This document shows positions 22,689-33,170 of a DNA stretch of 64,000 nucleotides, in pieces. Source of the DNA: Aplidium turbinatum. Taxonomy: Eukaryota; Chordata; Ascidiacea; Aplousobranchia; Polyclinidae. Numbering within the stretch: position 1 is the first letter of the stretch; the number at the start of each line of letters is the position of its first letter. Both the position numbers and the translations under genes were made by a program. Location of the stretch: positions 33,216,477 to 33,280,476 of the forward strand of contig OU964918.1 of assembly GCA_918807975.1 (NCBI GenBank), given 5' to 3'. The notes under the pieces are model-generated. The model had not been told where the DNA came from, made no database searches, and saw only the letters and a list, made by a program, of their open reading frames with translations.

Positions 22689-22815
22689 AGTCTCAAAAAC
22701 CCTTACAGCCTGTTTCACCCTAAAAGGGTGAAAACAGAAATATGATTGTATTTGAATAAGGACCTTCTGATGATCCCCTTTTAGGGTAAAACAGGCTGCA
22801 AGGGTTTTAGAGACT
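22689..22815. mobile_element. Small palindromic MITE
   Basis: Inverted ends AGTCTCAAAAACCCTTACAG and the complement of its mirror (CTGCAAGGGTTTTAGAGACT) enclose a second inverted pair around CACCCTAAAAGGGTG and TTTTAGGGTAAAACAGG, 127 bp in all. A half copy occurs at about 26205-26249 outside the host element, showing that it is a dispersed repeat. Confidence 0.7.
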
Positions 22816-22831
22816 GGTAACTAGCCTATAT

Positions 22832-23692
22832 TTCATGTAATTATATTTTGTGGAAATATGTGGCAAGAGAGTGATGAGAAATTCAATGCAATGCAAGGAA
22901 TGTGGAAAGTGGGTACATGCAAGATGTGCTAATGTCAAGAGAGCCGCAACAAGATTGGCGAAGTGTTTTGTTTGTGGGAAATGCAGTAAAGGAAGGAATG
23001 AAGTGGAAGGCCATGATGATGAGTTCTGCCATGGCATCGAAACAGTGACAGACTTCTGTTATCTGGGTGATCGGATAAATGGAAGTGGTGGATGTGAAGC
23101 AGCGGTGACAACAAGGGCAAGATTGGGCTGGGCAAAGTTCAGGGAATGTGGGGAAATGTTGTATGGCAGAAAATTTTCACTAAGGATGAAAGGAAAAGTA
23201 TATCGGAGCTGTGTGCGGCCTGCAATGCTCTATGGTAGCGAGACATGGGTATTGAGAGAGAGTGAACTGGCAATCCTGAGAAGAACGGAAAGGTCAATGG
23301 TGAGAGCAATGTGTGGGGTGAAAACGAGAAGGGAAAAAAGAACTGAAGAATTGTTGGATATGCTAGAGATGAGAGAGACCACAGACCAAGTGGCAAGGGC
23401 AAATGGAGTAAGATGGTATGGACATGTGATAAGGAGGGAGGAAGGAACTTTTCTTAGAAAGGCACTAGATCTAAAGGTGGATGGGAAGAGGAAACGCGGT
23501 CGTCCAAGAAGAACGTGGAAACAACAAGTGAAGGATGAGTTTAAAAAAGTCGGACTGAAGGAGGAAGATGCAAGGGGCAGAGTGAAATGGAGAAAAGGGA
23601 TTAAGACAATTGCTGTGCGGAAACAATCGGCCACCCCCACTAGTGAGGAACAAACCGACGATGGATTATGATGATAATGATGAATTATATTG
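22832..23692 (+). mobile_element. 5'-truncated LINE (non-LTR retrotransposon), ORF2 C-terminus
   Basis: A 273-codon open frame (22850-23671, no ATG at its start, hence a fragment) begins with a Cys/His zinc-finger-like block (CGKRVMRNSMQCKECGKWVH, then ARC and CFVCGKC) and continues into the end of an endonuclease-reverse transcriptase protein: FCYLGDRINGSGG, RARLGWAKFREC, MLYGSETWVLRESEL, RWYGHVIRREEG, and KRKRGRPRRTWKQQV. The frame is intact to its stop, so the insertion is fairly young. The 3' end is an ATGATGATAATGATGAAT-like simple tail, as in RTE-like LINEs. The clade is a guess. Confidence 0.85.
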
Positions 23693-24297
23693 TTCTGCTT
23701 GGCTTTTGCTTTGCATTGAGCACTTTTTGTAGTATTAATAGTATATTGTTTTATATTCGCTTTCGTAATTAACCGTTTTTGTTGGGGGTAGTAAAATTTT
23801 GCCAGTTCATAAAGGGGGCGTTGGGCCAAAAAAGGTTGAGAAACACTGGTTTACAGTCTTGCAAACTCGAAGAGAGTATTAGAGCCGCACTTTCGCCGGC
23901 ACACACGTAATTACTCCGCCAGATTCCAACTAGACTTATGCAAAAGTGATAATTTTTACTTAAATAAACAAATATAGACTCTCGCCAACATCTTCGTTCC
24001 TGGATCGTTGTAGATCAGCATCTCCCAGTTCTTGATTAATTATCGTTGTCATATGTAAAATGCAATGCAATCAATATGTCTTCTTCTAATGGAATTTCTA
24101 GAAGGTCACTCACAGAGTCACACTGTTTAGTTAGAATCAAGGTCAGGTTCAGTTTCGCCTTGTTCTTCCGTGTTAATCGGATTTACTTTGAACAAATTTG
24201 GCCCAGTCACTCATCCAGTCACTCGGATTCCTGTGGCAGTAAATATTTTGTTGGAGCAGCTTGCTGATCTTTTGGTCAATGATCGACATGGAGAATA

Positions 24298-25505
24298 TTA
24301 GCATTGCTGAATATTGAATGGAGAATATTGAATAATAGCCAAGGCAGTGTGCAGGTCCGGTAATATTTGTACAAGCTCTGTTTGAGTGGTGTTTTCAACC
24401 ATATTTAAAATTGAAAGTGTGAAACGGTAAGAAAACCATGCAAGCACTTTCAATCTCAACACAACAAAGTCACTCTGCAAATATATATATGCGGAAAGCT
24501 TGCACCAATTGATTATTCGACTTTGTGCTTTCGAGCAATGACTTATATTTCGGAATGTGATACAAGATCATTGCTGCTGTGCATCCAAGCATCGGTTCCC
24601 AAATCTCCTCTCCTTGAATTGGCTATGCTTCTTCGATTTTCCAGATTCAACAACCTTGTCAAACAATTCGAATTGTGATGACTTATGACCATCATTCACT
24701 GCCAGTTTAGATAGAGCTTCCAAAGTAGCAAATACAACACTCTTGCTGGAGGGGAGAAATGATTTTAATGCGGGTATGTGAGCAATAAAATCTTCCGCAT
24801 GTGGAGTTTTTGCTCGTATTCCAACATTACATTTAAATTACCACGATCGAAGACTTTGCAAATTGCAAGTATGACTGACGCAAAGGAAATGCAAAGGTAT
24901 ATGGTTTGACCCTAGCGTAGCTGCAATGGATTCCTCGATGCCAAGATTTTTGCTGACATAATCTGTCTTTATTGAAGTACCGTAACTTTTTCCCATAGAT
25001 CAATTGGTGAAACATTTCTATTGCTTGCCAAACACAATCGATGTAACTGCTCCACAATTAATCTTGTGATATTTTCTCTGGTTTCCACTGCAAAAGATAG
25101 AGGTCTTAATCGAAATGGTTTACCACCACTGAACTTCATTATTATGGATGTCCGTTCTCCTGTAATTCTTCTTCCTGTGGTACTATCATAATGTATTGTT
25201 ATTGTTTCTTCGTCATGCGCATCCAACATTGCAAGGGCACAATTTTTCTTGCTTTGAATCGCTTGTAAATGTTTTATACCATCAATGACTCGTAGAGAAG
25301 GCAACACATGCTTGTAGGATTCATAGTCCATTGATAGACGAGATGTTTTTGACATAGTTCCATCTGTTGGAGGCACATATCCTGGAACATCATCGACCTT
25401 GAGGTAATATGTATGGTTGTAAAAAGTCATTGAGATGGTTTTGAAAGCTTGCCATGATTGCTTAAATGTGATGCCCGCTTTGCTACATGTGGTTGCAAGT
25501 ACCAA
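24298..25505 (-). pseudogene. Decayed transposase, family not recognised
   Basis: The longest open stretch (24969-25505, 178 codons, no ATG at its start) contains YKHVLPSLRVIDGIKHLQ, CALAMLDAHDEETITIHYDS, TTGRRITGERTSIIMKF and FRLRPLSFAVETRENITRLI. The HYDSTT...GE...I.. and FRLRPL.FA.E.REN blocks are familiar from uncharacterised transposase-like proteins of invertebrates. Further downstream on the same strand (24298-24480) QSDFVVLRLKVLAWFSYRF and LNMVENTTQTELVQILPDL look like its C-terminus in another frame. Stops and frame changes separate the parts. It probably belongs to the enclosing 22031-25758 element. Confidence 0.6.
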
Positions 25506-25763
25506 TTTAATATCTGAAGTGAAATTGCAAAATTTGCGTATGGGTGTGTACTTTTCTCAAGACTGCATTTGGCTTTTTGGCCTGAAATCTGGGATTTTTC
25601 ATAGTGTGCAATCCGAAACATTGTTTTTGCCGGCACTGCCTGGAAAATAACTCAAATGACCCAGTTGAGGTCTTAAAACAATCAGCTGAGCATACTGAAT
25701 AACTTGAAGGTGTCACCAATTGACTTTGAGATACCCCATATGTATAGCCTACCCCTACTGTAA

Positions 25764-26748
25764 GGCTATTTGCACACGTCCACTCGGACATGTTGTATTT
25801 TTTTCTTTCAGTTTCTGTTTAAAACAAACAAGAGAATAACAACAGTAAAAAATTGTGTACGGTATGTAACTTAATTTCTAAATTCATCAACAGTTTTTTT
25901 TCAACTGAGTCGGTGGCTTGTGCATTGTTGAAAACGGTCTCAAACTTATATCAGGCCGTTTCAAATGGCCTCCGAAACAATGCACATGCATTTTCTCACT
26001 TTGATTAGCAACACCCTAGTACTGTCAGTCCACTTCCTTTGTTTTTATTCGCTACTGACTTTAAAGTTTGACTCATTATTAGAACTTGTACAAATGCTAG
26101 AATGGCTAAAAAATTTCAATTTAAAAATTAGTCTCAAATTACATTACAATACCGACTTTGCAAATTTTTTGATTATTATATACATCTCATGTTGTGCATC
26201 TTTATGTTTTAGGGTGAAACAGGCTGTCAAGGGTTCAGAGAGTAATAACTATATTTGATTTATGTTTATATATATGTAATATAGTAGCGTTTATTATAGT
26301 GAAAATGCAATATGTTACAATGTTTGCAATGTATGTTACAAAATTAAAGTTCTGATGGAGTTTATTTTTCTTGACCTTGTGTTACAAAACACAAATGCTG
26401 GTTAAATTTTTCGCAGATAGCAAAATCTATCTTTTTTGTGTTACCAGGTCTGCTCTGCGCACATTGAATCAATGTACAAAGGATGAATTTTTCTAGCAGG
26501 GAAATAAATTATTATCAAACAAAATTGCTTAGCCTAGTGTGTTAGATACAGTACCGTACGGTACTGAATAAAGTAAACAAGCTTTAAACTCTGTCCAGTG
26601 TCCAATTGTCCATTCAATTAAAATGGCAGGAAAATCACATTCCCGATATAAGAATAAGTACAGCAAGTGACTCCAAGGCCATGAGTGTTGTAGCATGATA
26701 ATCTTGTTTTATTTAAAATACCACAGCTTAACTGCCAATATAACAATA
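25764..26748. other. Spacer, with a half copy of the small MITE at about 26205-26249
   Basis: No gene. TTTTAGGGTGAAACAGGCTG at about 26209 matches the right half of the MITE at 22689-22815. An AT-rich stretch follows near 26255-26300. Confidence 0.6.
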
Positions 26749-26756
26749 TATAATAT

Positions 26757-28463
26757 TAGAGATGTACCGATACCAATATTTTGGCCGATACCGATCCCGA
26801 TACCGATATCACTTTTTTAGGCCGATACCGATACTGATACCGATATTTTGGCCGATACTTTGGTGTTACAAAAAGAAGCAATTTTGGTATTTGCAAGGAA
26901 TTATATCAAATGCTAAGTTTTACCGTATTTGCGTAAAACTATTAAAAAAAGCTTTCAATTGGCATAATTTATTAAAGATTCAAGAATCCAATCTCAACCG
27001 CATTGTTGTGTCATAATAGTAGGTTTTTGTAATGAAAGGCCATCGTAATTGAGGACTGGGGTATAAGGGAAGAAACATTACATCATAATTGGGGTTTCTT
27101 GAAAATTAATAAAGTGTTTGCGCAAACTCTCCAAATAGGCTATCATAATTGATAAGATGTAAAATGTAAACCAAGTGATTTGTGTAGTCGTACAAAAATT
27201 ATTCGACAAGTAATGTGCAACCTAAGGGCGCTTGTCGTTTGGGTGAAAAGCTTTTGCCAGGCCAAGACCACCCAGGCAGCAAAAATGTACAACTCTGCAT
27301 CGCCCCCACGTTGCCAAACGTCCAAAAAACCCATGCAACCCGGCCGACCCCAGTAAGCCGGCACCACCAGTCCACGATCTAACTTCCACCCCTCGCCGCA
27401 ACAAACCCATCAAGCCCAAACAATGTCATGGCAGAATAAGCAGGCTCAAAATGAAAGCAATGGGACCACGAATCCCCACCAAACCAATCAAAATGGTCCC
27501 ACTGCGCCTAAGACGACAACCCCACCGCAAAGAAAGGAGCGCTCCCCCTGACCACCAGCACAAGGCCGAGCACTCACCAGCACAGCGACTTGCCAATCAC
27601 AACGGTGCAGCTTCCACACCAGCCACTTCAATTCTTGTCGATGTCAATTCTTGCTACAAAACGGCTGCTGAGAAACATATAGTTGATTGGATAGTGTAAA
27701 TGGCTAGCGTGGAAGCCACACTGTTGTGGCCAGCAAACCGCAACAGCTCGCTGCACCAGTGAGTGCTCAGCCCCGCGCCGACAGCCCAGGCGCAACAAGA
27801 CCATTTATTGATCAGCCCAGCGAGGACCCGCAGTCCCACCGCCCCCACCCCGAGCCCACCCACTCCGCCATGACATTGCCCAAGCCCGGCGAGTCCACCA
27901 CAACGAAAGGTGGAAACCAAATCACAAACTGACAGAACCAGCCCACCAAAAACAACCAAGCCACATGGCTCCCTCAAACGCCCAGCAACGCAAAAACGAT
28001 GCAAAATTATACATTTCTGCAACCTGGGTAGTATTGGCCTGGTTTTATCCTCTGCTGAGAGTAAAAAAGAAACACAAATGATAAATATTGAAGAAATTGA
28101 GTCTCCTTCACAACTTAAGAATCGAACAACGCAAAACTGCTGAAACAAAACGTTTTGTTTGAGTGAAAGAATCACTGTAAGCAAACAATGCCAAAAGGTG
28201 CGCGCATGAAGTCATGGGAGTGTGAGGTATCAAAAATTTGAACAGGTTGTTATTTTTCTACATCAATGTGACGTTAGTTACTACTTTAAAAAATCTATAT
28301 CTTTGCTTCTGCAGAAAATCCGCAGCAAACGCCTTTTTTTACATGTTTAGTATCGGCCACAGTATCGGCCAAATTTTGCCGATACCGATGCCGATACCGA
28401 TACTCAAAAACTGGCCGATATCACCGATACCGATGCCGATACCGATATATCGGTACATCTCTA
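26757..28463. mobile_element. hAT-type element with CCGATA-repeat ends and perfect 8-bp duplication
   Basis: Ends TAGAGATGTACCGATACC and the complement at 28440-28463, each continuing into short CCGATA iterations (26769-26860 and 28350-28455). The exact duplication TATAATAT lies at 26749-26756 and 28464-28471. The core (about 27240-28060) is a separate GC-rich imperfect palindrome. No transposase was found; the open frames in the core are by-products of GC-rich sequence. Confidence 0.88.
27240..28060. repeat. GC-rich imperfect palindrome of about 0.8 kb inside the hAT element
   Basis: The left arm (27241-27313, CCAGGCCAAGACCACCCAGG onward) matches the complement of 27978-28052. Inner stretches also pair: AAGCCCAAACAATGTCATGG at about 27412 with CCATGACATTGCCC at about 27868, and GCTTCCACACCAGCCA at about 27608 with TGGCTAGCGTGGAAGC at about 27701. 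The centre is near 27655. Base composition is far more GC-rich than its surroundings. It is probably a nested fold-back element; the source is unknown. Confidence 0.65.
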
Positions 28464-29095
28464 TATAATATAGATTATTAACTGCATATTAACATAACTG
28501 CAGACAGTGCATATAGGCGGGTCAATATAAGGTTTGACCTCAAAAAAATTTATACAAAAGGTTTTTTTGTTCTAAGTGTATGATTAGGTTGTACTATACC
28601 CCAGAAAAAAAAGTCTACAAAAATCTGACCCCGGGAAAGTGGTCAATTTACATAATTTGAAAATGGTGACCCCCCAAATTTTTCAATGTACACAACAAAT
28701 TTTTTAGTTCAATTAACACACTATAAATGTATTAAACACATATATATAAACAATTAAACATGGTATCTATGCACCAAATGAACATATCAGAAACCGTCTG
28801 TGATGTCATGAAAGACATAGGCATCGATTTTTTAACATTTAAGAAAAAATCTGAGGGGGCAAGATGATAAAAAGTGTGAAATATGTACCCAAATTTGAAC
28901 AGTTCCATAAAATTACACTGTCAAAGCTACAAAAAAGAACAGAAAAGCAGGGTGGCTGCCCCCTCAAACAATTTCTACTGGGGGCGCGCCCCCCTGCCTC
29001 CCGGGAATCGACGCCTATGATGGAAGAGTATATGCACTAAACGTCAGAGAATGTCAGAGATGAAGTACCATTTTTCAAGTTATGATTGTTACATA

Positions 29096-30250
29096 CTAGT
29101 AGTCGTCACAATTATCATCGGTACTGTCTGTGTCGTCTTGATCCAATGGAAGGACATTGTTTGGGTTTTCACAGGACACAAGTTGGCATTCTCCACAAGC
29201 AGAGGTACACGGAAATCCGTACCTCCTACATGTACATCGCCGAGTTGTGCAAGCGGTCGTGCAATTACAATGCACAATCTTTAACAGATTGTCCGGTACA
29301 GGGTTTTTCAGAGTCATTACTGGTGCGAAATGTTTGTCCTTAATCTTCCAACCCCAGCCAGTAGGGTCCAAATTGCTTTCTAGTCCTAACCATATCATTA
29401 TTTGATAGTAAGCACGCAGGAAATGGAATATTGTAGAAGATGCAGTTGGTGGGAGTCGAGCTGGCGCAACGAAGGATGACACTGAAACTACTTTCTTTTT
29501 CAACACAGAATGTCGCAAAGATGCCAGCGAATCGCTTTGCTTTCCAGCATAGAGTAGAACCATTGACTGTTTGCCATACTCTTCAATTGCATCTACCTTC
29601 TGGCCAGGTTTTGTAAATGCAAGTGCCAAGGATTCTAGCTCTTTGTCGCCTTTGGTGGCTTTCTGAAAGAGTGTTCTCTTTCCTATTCCGAAGATTCGTG
29701 AGGTGGTATCGCATCCTGTAAACGCATGGATGAAGAGTAACTGAGAACATAGCTGTTGTCCGAGACATTCCTTTAGGGTATTAATATTGTACACCCTCTG
29801 ATCTTTTGACCTCTTGTCCGAACGAAAATACATTGTCTTCTTCCGACTGTCCATATGATAGAAGAGAAGGATCAAGAGATCTGTGTCTTCTCCAACCAGG
29901 GTTGTAGTGTGGTATTCAGAAGCTGCAATAGCTGCCTGAACAATATCATAGTCGGCATCTCCTTCAGCATTTATAACTGTGGGGCCTTTCTCTCGCGGTT
30001 TGTTGCTTATCATACTGATCAGCCCATGCTTATTGCAGCCCTGTGACAGGAACTCCTCCTTGTTTCCAGTGAAGACTGTTGCTGGAGTGAAGCTCACTTT
30101 TGGATGATTTTTCTGCTGACGGCGTTGGTGGGTGCAGTCCTTTACTGATGGTTGATCACGATAACCTTCGAAAACGACTGTCGACATCCCGTAATTGCGT
30201 AGGGTAAAGTCGACCATGACCACCTGGAGATGCGGCCTGATTTGACACAT
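29096..30250 (-). CDS. Transposon-encoded XPG/PIN-like nuclease with Cys-rich tail (384-codon ORF)
   Basis: Starts MCQIRPHLQVVMVDFTLRNY. The middle carries EGDADYDIVQAAIAASEYHT and TLVGEDTDLLILLFYH, the acidic pattern of XPG-I/PIN-type nucleases, followed by FIHAFTGCDTTSRIFGIGKR, like the helix-hairpin part of that fold. The C-terminus has NCTTACTTRRCTCRRYGFPC and CGECQLVSC, a CXC/tesmin-like Cys motif that may bind DNA, and an acidic end DQDDTDSTDDNCDDY. This last part lies in the inverted arm of the element. The ORF is uninterrupted. It follows the 352-codon ORF on the same strand after a gap of about 350 bp. Confidence 0.7.
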   Translation of the reverse strand: MCQIRPHLQVVMVDFTLRNYGMSTVVFEGYRDQPSVKDCTHQRRQQKNHPKVSFTPATVFTGNKEEFLSQGCNKHGLISMISNKPREKGPTVINAEGDADYDIVQAAIAASEYHTTTLVGEDTDLLILLFYHMDSRKKTMYFRSDKRSKDQRVYNINTLKECLGQQLCSQLLFIHAFTGCDTTSRIFGIGKRTLFQKATKGDKELESLALAFTKPGQKVDAIEEYGKQSMVLLYAGKQSDSLASLRHSVLKKKVVSVSSFVAPARLPPTASSTIFHFLRAYYQIMIWLGLESNLDPTGWGWKIKDKHFAPVMTLKNPVPDNLLKIVHCNCTTACTTRRCTCRRYGFPCTSACGECQLVSCENPNNVLPLDQDDTDSTDDNCDDY

Positions 30251-30604
30251 TTTTCAGATTTTGATTACAGCTACTGCTAGTGTTTGACTGACATTTTTTA
30301 AGATGTTTTTACTTTTTGCGGTTTCCTAATGTTATAAAACTTTTTGTGGCCTTGGGGAAGCAGTAGCAAATAAGAAAAAGTAAGTTGAAAAACGCAAAAT
30401 CAGACTGTTATTGAAAAATTAACAGTCTGACTAAAATCTCAACATCAAATTTTCTTTGTTTTTCAACATGTGAGGATGTTAAAACTTATTGTGTCATCTG
30501 GGGAAAAGAGTAAAGAAAGCGTAAAAATCTAATTTTTAGAAAAATTTATTTAAACGTTCGCCCAAAGTTAGAAAAACCTGAAAATTTCTGCAAAATGTGA
30601 CAAA

Positions 30605-31663
30605 TCAGGCCATATCTTTAGGTGGCCATGAGTCGACATAGCCATCCGCAATGGAACCGTATGTGCTTCCCTTCGTCCATTGTACGCGATGCATGAGGAA
30701 ACCACCATCAAGGACATACTTCTCGGTCTGTGGTACTTCGTTGGTAACAGCCTCATCAGATAGGCTGCTTGCGCACTCATCGATTGCTTTAGCAAGCTGT
30801 GTTTTCTCTGGCTTCCTCATAATATTGCTTGTCTCAAACAGGGCAGGTGGGAATGGGCTCAGTTCGTATTCTAGAACCTCCTTTAGAGAAAAGTCACCTG
30901 CATTCGATATGACCAAAAGTCTCTGAAAAAGTAGGGCGGGATCGATGGATCTATCTTGGGAAACTTTGATGCAACATGAATCACGTAAAGTTTTCACTTT
31001 GTCCTTTCGTTTACTTGCATATGTAAAAACTGGCTGACCCTCCATTTTTTCTAAGATTTTCCTCCCGTCTGTTCGATAGTCATCATCATTTACGCCATCT
31101 TTCGCAATCACTCCAGTAATGATGTTCCTCAGCGTTGGATCCGCACAAAATGGACTGAATGATTGGAGCTTTTCTTTGATTTTCGCGAGGTCGGCCTGAT
31201 CTCTCTTCATCCTTGCCCCACTCATTTCCTTATGCTGTGCACTCGTAAATACACGCTTGTTGAAGTCCTCCATCGCATGATTGTACTCTGAACAAGCTGG
31301 TGAGAATAACACCCACAAGGCTTGCTGCTCCTCACTCATTCCACTACCCCTTGTCAAGCCACCGGTTGTCTTTAGCGATCTCATCAATGTCTGTTCAATT
31401 ACAAGGTCCGAACCAAGGCCAGCCCAGACTTTGTCGGTTCGCCTGATGACATGTAATCCATCCTGAAATTTCTTGAAGACAACAGGGTCCTTCATTTTGA
31501 GGTTTGGCATGTTTTGCAAGTACAAGTATGCTGATTTCAAGTAGTTGTGGTGCCCTGCAGCAGCAAATATTGGTAAGCACTCGGCCACAGCACTAAGATG
31601 TCTATCCCAGGAACCAATTCGATCTGCCATCAGCAGCATTCGTGTACATTTGACCATGTTCAT
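30605..31663 (-). CDS. Transposon-encoded protein, N-terminal half (352-codon ORF)
   Basis: Opens with an ATG at 31663 (MNMVKCTRMLLMADRIGSWD) and contains a mostly helical, charged protein: HLSAVAECLPIFAAAGHHNY, TDKVWAGLGSDLVIEQTLMR, GGLTRGSGMSEEQQALW. Closely similar uncharacterised proteins are common in invertebrate genomes. Coding continues upstream in a separate piece at about 31776-32060 (LMDILETVYGDNAVKHMMGG onward); between them lies a perfect 20-bp inverted repeat (31749-31768 and 31782-31801) where the coding is interrupted. It probably formed one long protein with the nuclease ORF at 29096-30250. Function unknown; likely an accessory or core part of the transposase. Confidence 0.65.
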   Translation of the reverse strand: MNMVKCTRMLLMADRIGSWDRHLSAVAECLPIFAAAGHHNYLKSAYLYLQNMPNLKMKDPVVFKKFQDGLHVIRRTDKVWAGLGSDLVIEQTLMRSLKTTGGLTRGSGMSEEQQALWVLFSPACSEYNHAMEDFNKRVFTSAQHKEMSGARMKRDQADLAKIKEKLQSFSPFCADPTLRNIITGVIAKDGVNDDDYRTDGRKILEKMEGQPVFTYASKRKDKVKTLRDSCCIKVSQDRSIDPALLFQRLLVISNAGDFSLKEVLEYELSPFPPALFETSNIMRKPEKTQLAKAIDECASSLSDEAVTNEVPQTEKYVLDGGFLMHRVQWTKGSTYGSIADGYVDSWPPKDMA

Positions 31664-32742
31664 GTAAGAAATTCAAAGCTTACTTGTCCTGGATTTATGA
31701 GACAGGCCAAGTTTCTTCCTGTCAAGTGCTTGCTGAAGTTGACAGAGACTTCGGAGACAAATGCTAAAGTGCTTGCTAAAGTTTAGCATTTGTCTCCGAA
31801 GTAGCTACTGTTTCCATTGTGGTCTTTCCTTCTATGAACAAGGTGTACGTGTCCTCACACGACTTCACTGCACCATCTAACTCGGTATCACTATCCATCA
31901 TTTCAGAGACTAGCATCCCATTCAAGCATTTTTCTATCAAGGGGTAGCCCCGCAAAGCTCTCTGCACAGCTTTGCCACCCATCATATGCTTTACTGCATT
32001 GTCCCCATAAACAGTTTCGAGAATGTCCATCAGACCTGACCCTTGTGGACAATGCCAACTTGTGTCCTGTGAAAACCCAAACAATGTCCTTCCATTGGAT
32101 CAAGACGACACAGACAGTACCGATGATAATTGTGACGACTACTAGTATGTAACAATCATAACTTGAAAAATGGTACTTCATCTCTGACATTCTCTGACGT
32201 TTAATGCATATACTCTTCCATCATAAGCGTCGATTCCCGGGAGGCAGGGGGGCGCGCCCCCAGTAGAAATTGTTTGAGGGGGCAGCCACCCTGCTTTTTT
32301 GTTCTTTTTTGTAGCTTTGACAGTGTAATTTTATGGAACTGTTCAAATTTGGGTACATATTTCACACTTTTTATCATCTTGCCCCCTCAGATTTTTTCTT
32401 AAATGTTAAAAAATCGACGCCTATGTCTTCCATGACATCATAATGACATCACAGACGGTTTCTGATATGTTCATTTGGTGCATAGATACCATGTTTATAT
32501 GTGTTTAATACATTTATAGTGTGTTAATTGAACTAAAAAAATTTTTGTGTACATTGAAAAACTTGGGGGGTCACCATTTTCAAATTATGTAAATTGACCA
32601 CTTTCCCGGGGTCAGATTTTTGTAGACTTTTTTTTCTGGGTTATAGTACAACCTAATCATACACTTAGAACAAAAAAACCTTTTGTACATATAAATTTTT
32701 TTGGGGTTGCCCCCATATTTTTCATAATTGACCCGCCTAATA

Positions 32743-33170
32743 CCATTTCGACTTTCCGGTCTCCTCAGTGCAGTAGGTACACTGGTATGCCCATGGAGGT
32801 ATATACCTCCATGTGACATTTTCCTATTTGTGGTACGGTACGTAAGCACCGAAAATAGTACTACTGTACTGCCAACCTTGCCAAAGTGCTCAAACTGCAA
32901 GCAGTGAGCTTTGCGCAATGCATAGCAAGGTGCCTCCAGTAAAGTGCTCAATCGGCATAAGCCAAGAGCGTTATATATATATTCATTTTGCTGCTGTGTC
33001 TTGTGTAATATATTTTTTCTCTCGCAGTTTTCTAATATCTTCATAATCGGAATTTTATGTATTATATATATGTCGAGAAGTGACCAAAAAAGCAAAATCG
33101 CTTGCGAGGTTGGTAAGTTTACCTCCCATTGCTGAGCACTACCATTTCTTGATTTTGTTTGTTTTATTTC
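32743..33170. other. Intergenic upstream of PDHX, with a 22-bp perfect palindrome
   Basis: The palindrome occupies 32792-32813 (CATGGAGGTAT and its complement) about 415 bp before the PDHX ATG. An AT run is at about 32974-32985. Otherwise nothing recognisable; the promoter of PDHX should lie here. Confidence 0.55.

Larger units (their letters stand above)
22316..23848 (+). mobile_element. hAT element with perfect 8-bp duplication, carrying a LINE and a MITE
   Basis: Ends CAGTGGTTCTCAGAGGGGCG and GGTTGAGAAACACTG, flanked by the exact duplication GTTTACAG at 22308-22315 and 23849-23856. At 22439-22621 the plus strand retains a hAT dimerisation C-terminus: FPTSYLVEKGFSCVV, then NPLDISIRGDLRMFLTGF and TPDVKKLALCHRAQ, as in ZBED5-like transposases. 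The rest of the transposase is missing, so it is a deletion derivative, further interrupted by a small MITE and a LINE fragment. Confidence 0.88.
22031..25758. mobile_element. DNA transposon of unassigned family with long inverted ends
   Basis: Ends GTAGGGGTAGGC and GCCTACCCCTAC lead into related inverted segments of about 150 bp (22031-22190 against 25610-25758, sharing GGCAGTGCCGGCAAAAAC). The 5-bp direct repeat TGTAA flanks it (22026-22030, 25759-25763). Decayed minus-strand coding at about 24298-25505 looks like its transposase. A younger hAT has landed inside (22316-23848). A 5-bp duplication is known for Transib, but the ends do not look like CACWATG, so I leave the family open. Confidence 0.7.
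28514..32739 (-). mobile_element. 4.2-kb DNA transposon with about 700-bp inverted repeats (Academ-like?)
   Basis: Ends TAGGCGGGTCAAT and ATTGACCCGCCTA, with near-identical inverted arms (28514-29205 against 32040-32739). The 3-bp duplication ATA lies at 28511-28513 and 32740-32742. The left arm includes the last 35 or so codons of the downstream ORF, so the right arm carries an extra copy of that coding end. Two long minus-strand ORFs lie between. An XPG-like nuclease motif together with a 3-bp duplication recalls Academ elements, but this is from memory and unchecked. High arm identity suggests recent activity or conversion. Confidence 0.8.

Noticed and set aside
23230-23829. A 199-codon minus-strand ORF
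   Set aside because: It is the antisense of the LINE ORF at 22850-23671, with Ser/Leu/Phe-rich composition typical of a shadow frame.
27451-28184. Long open frames in the GC-rich core as protein genes
   Set aside because: Open on both strands because the sequence is C-rich and stop-poor. Low-complexity translations and the palindromic layout argue for repeat DNA.
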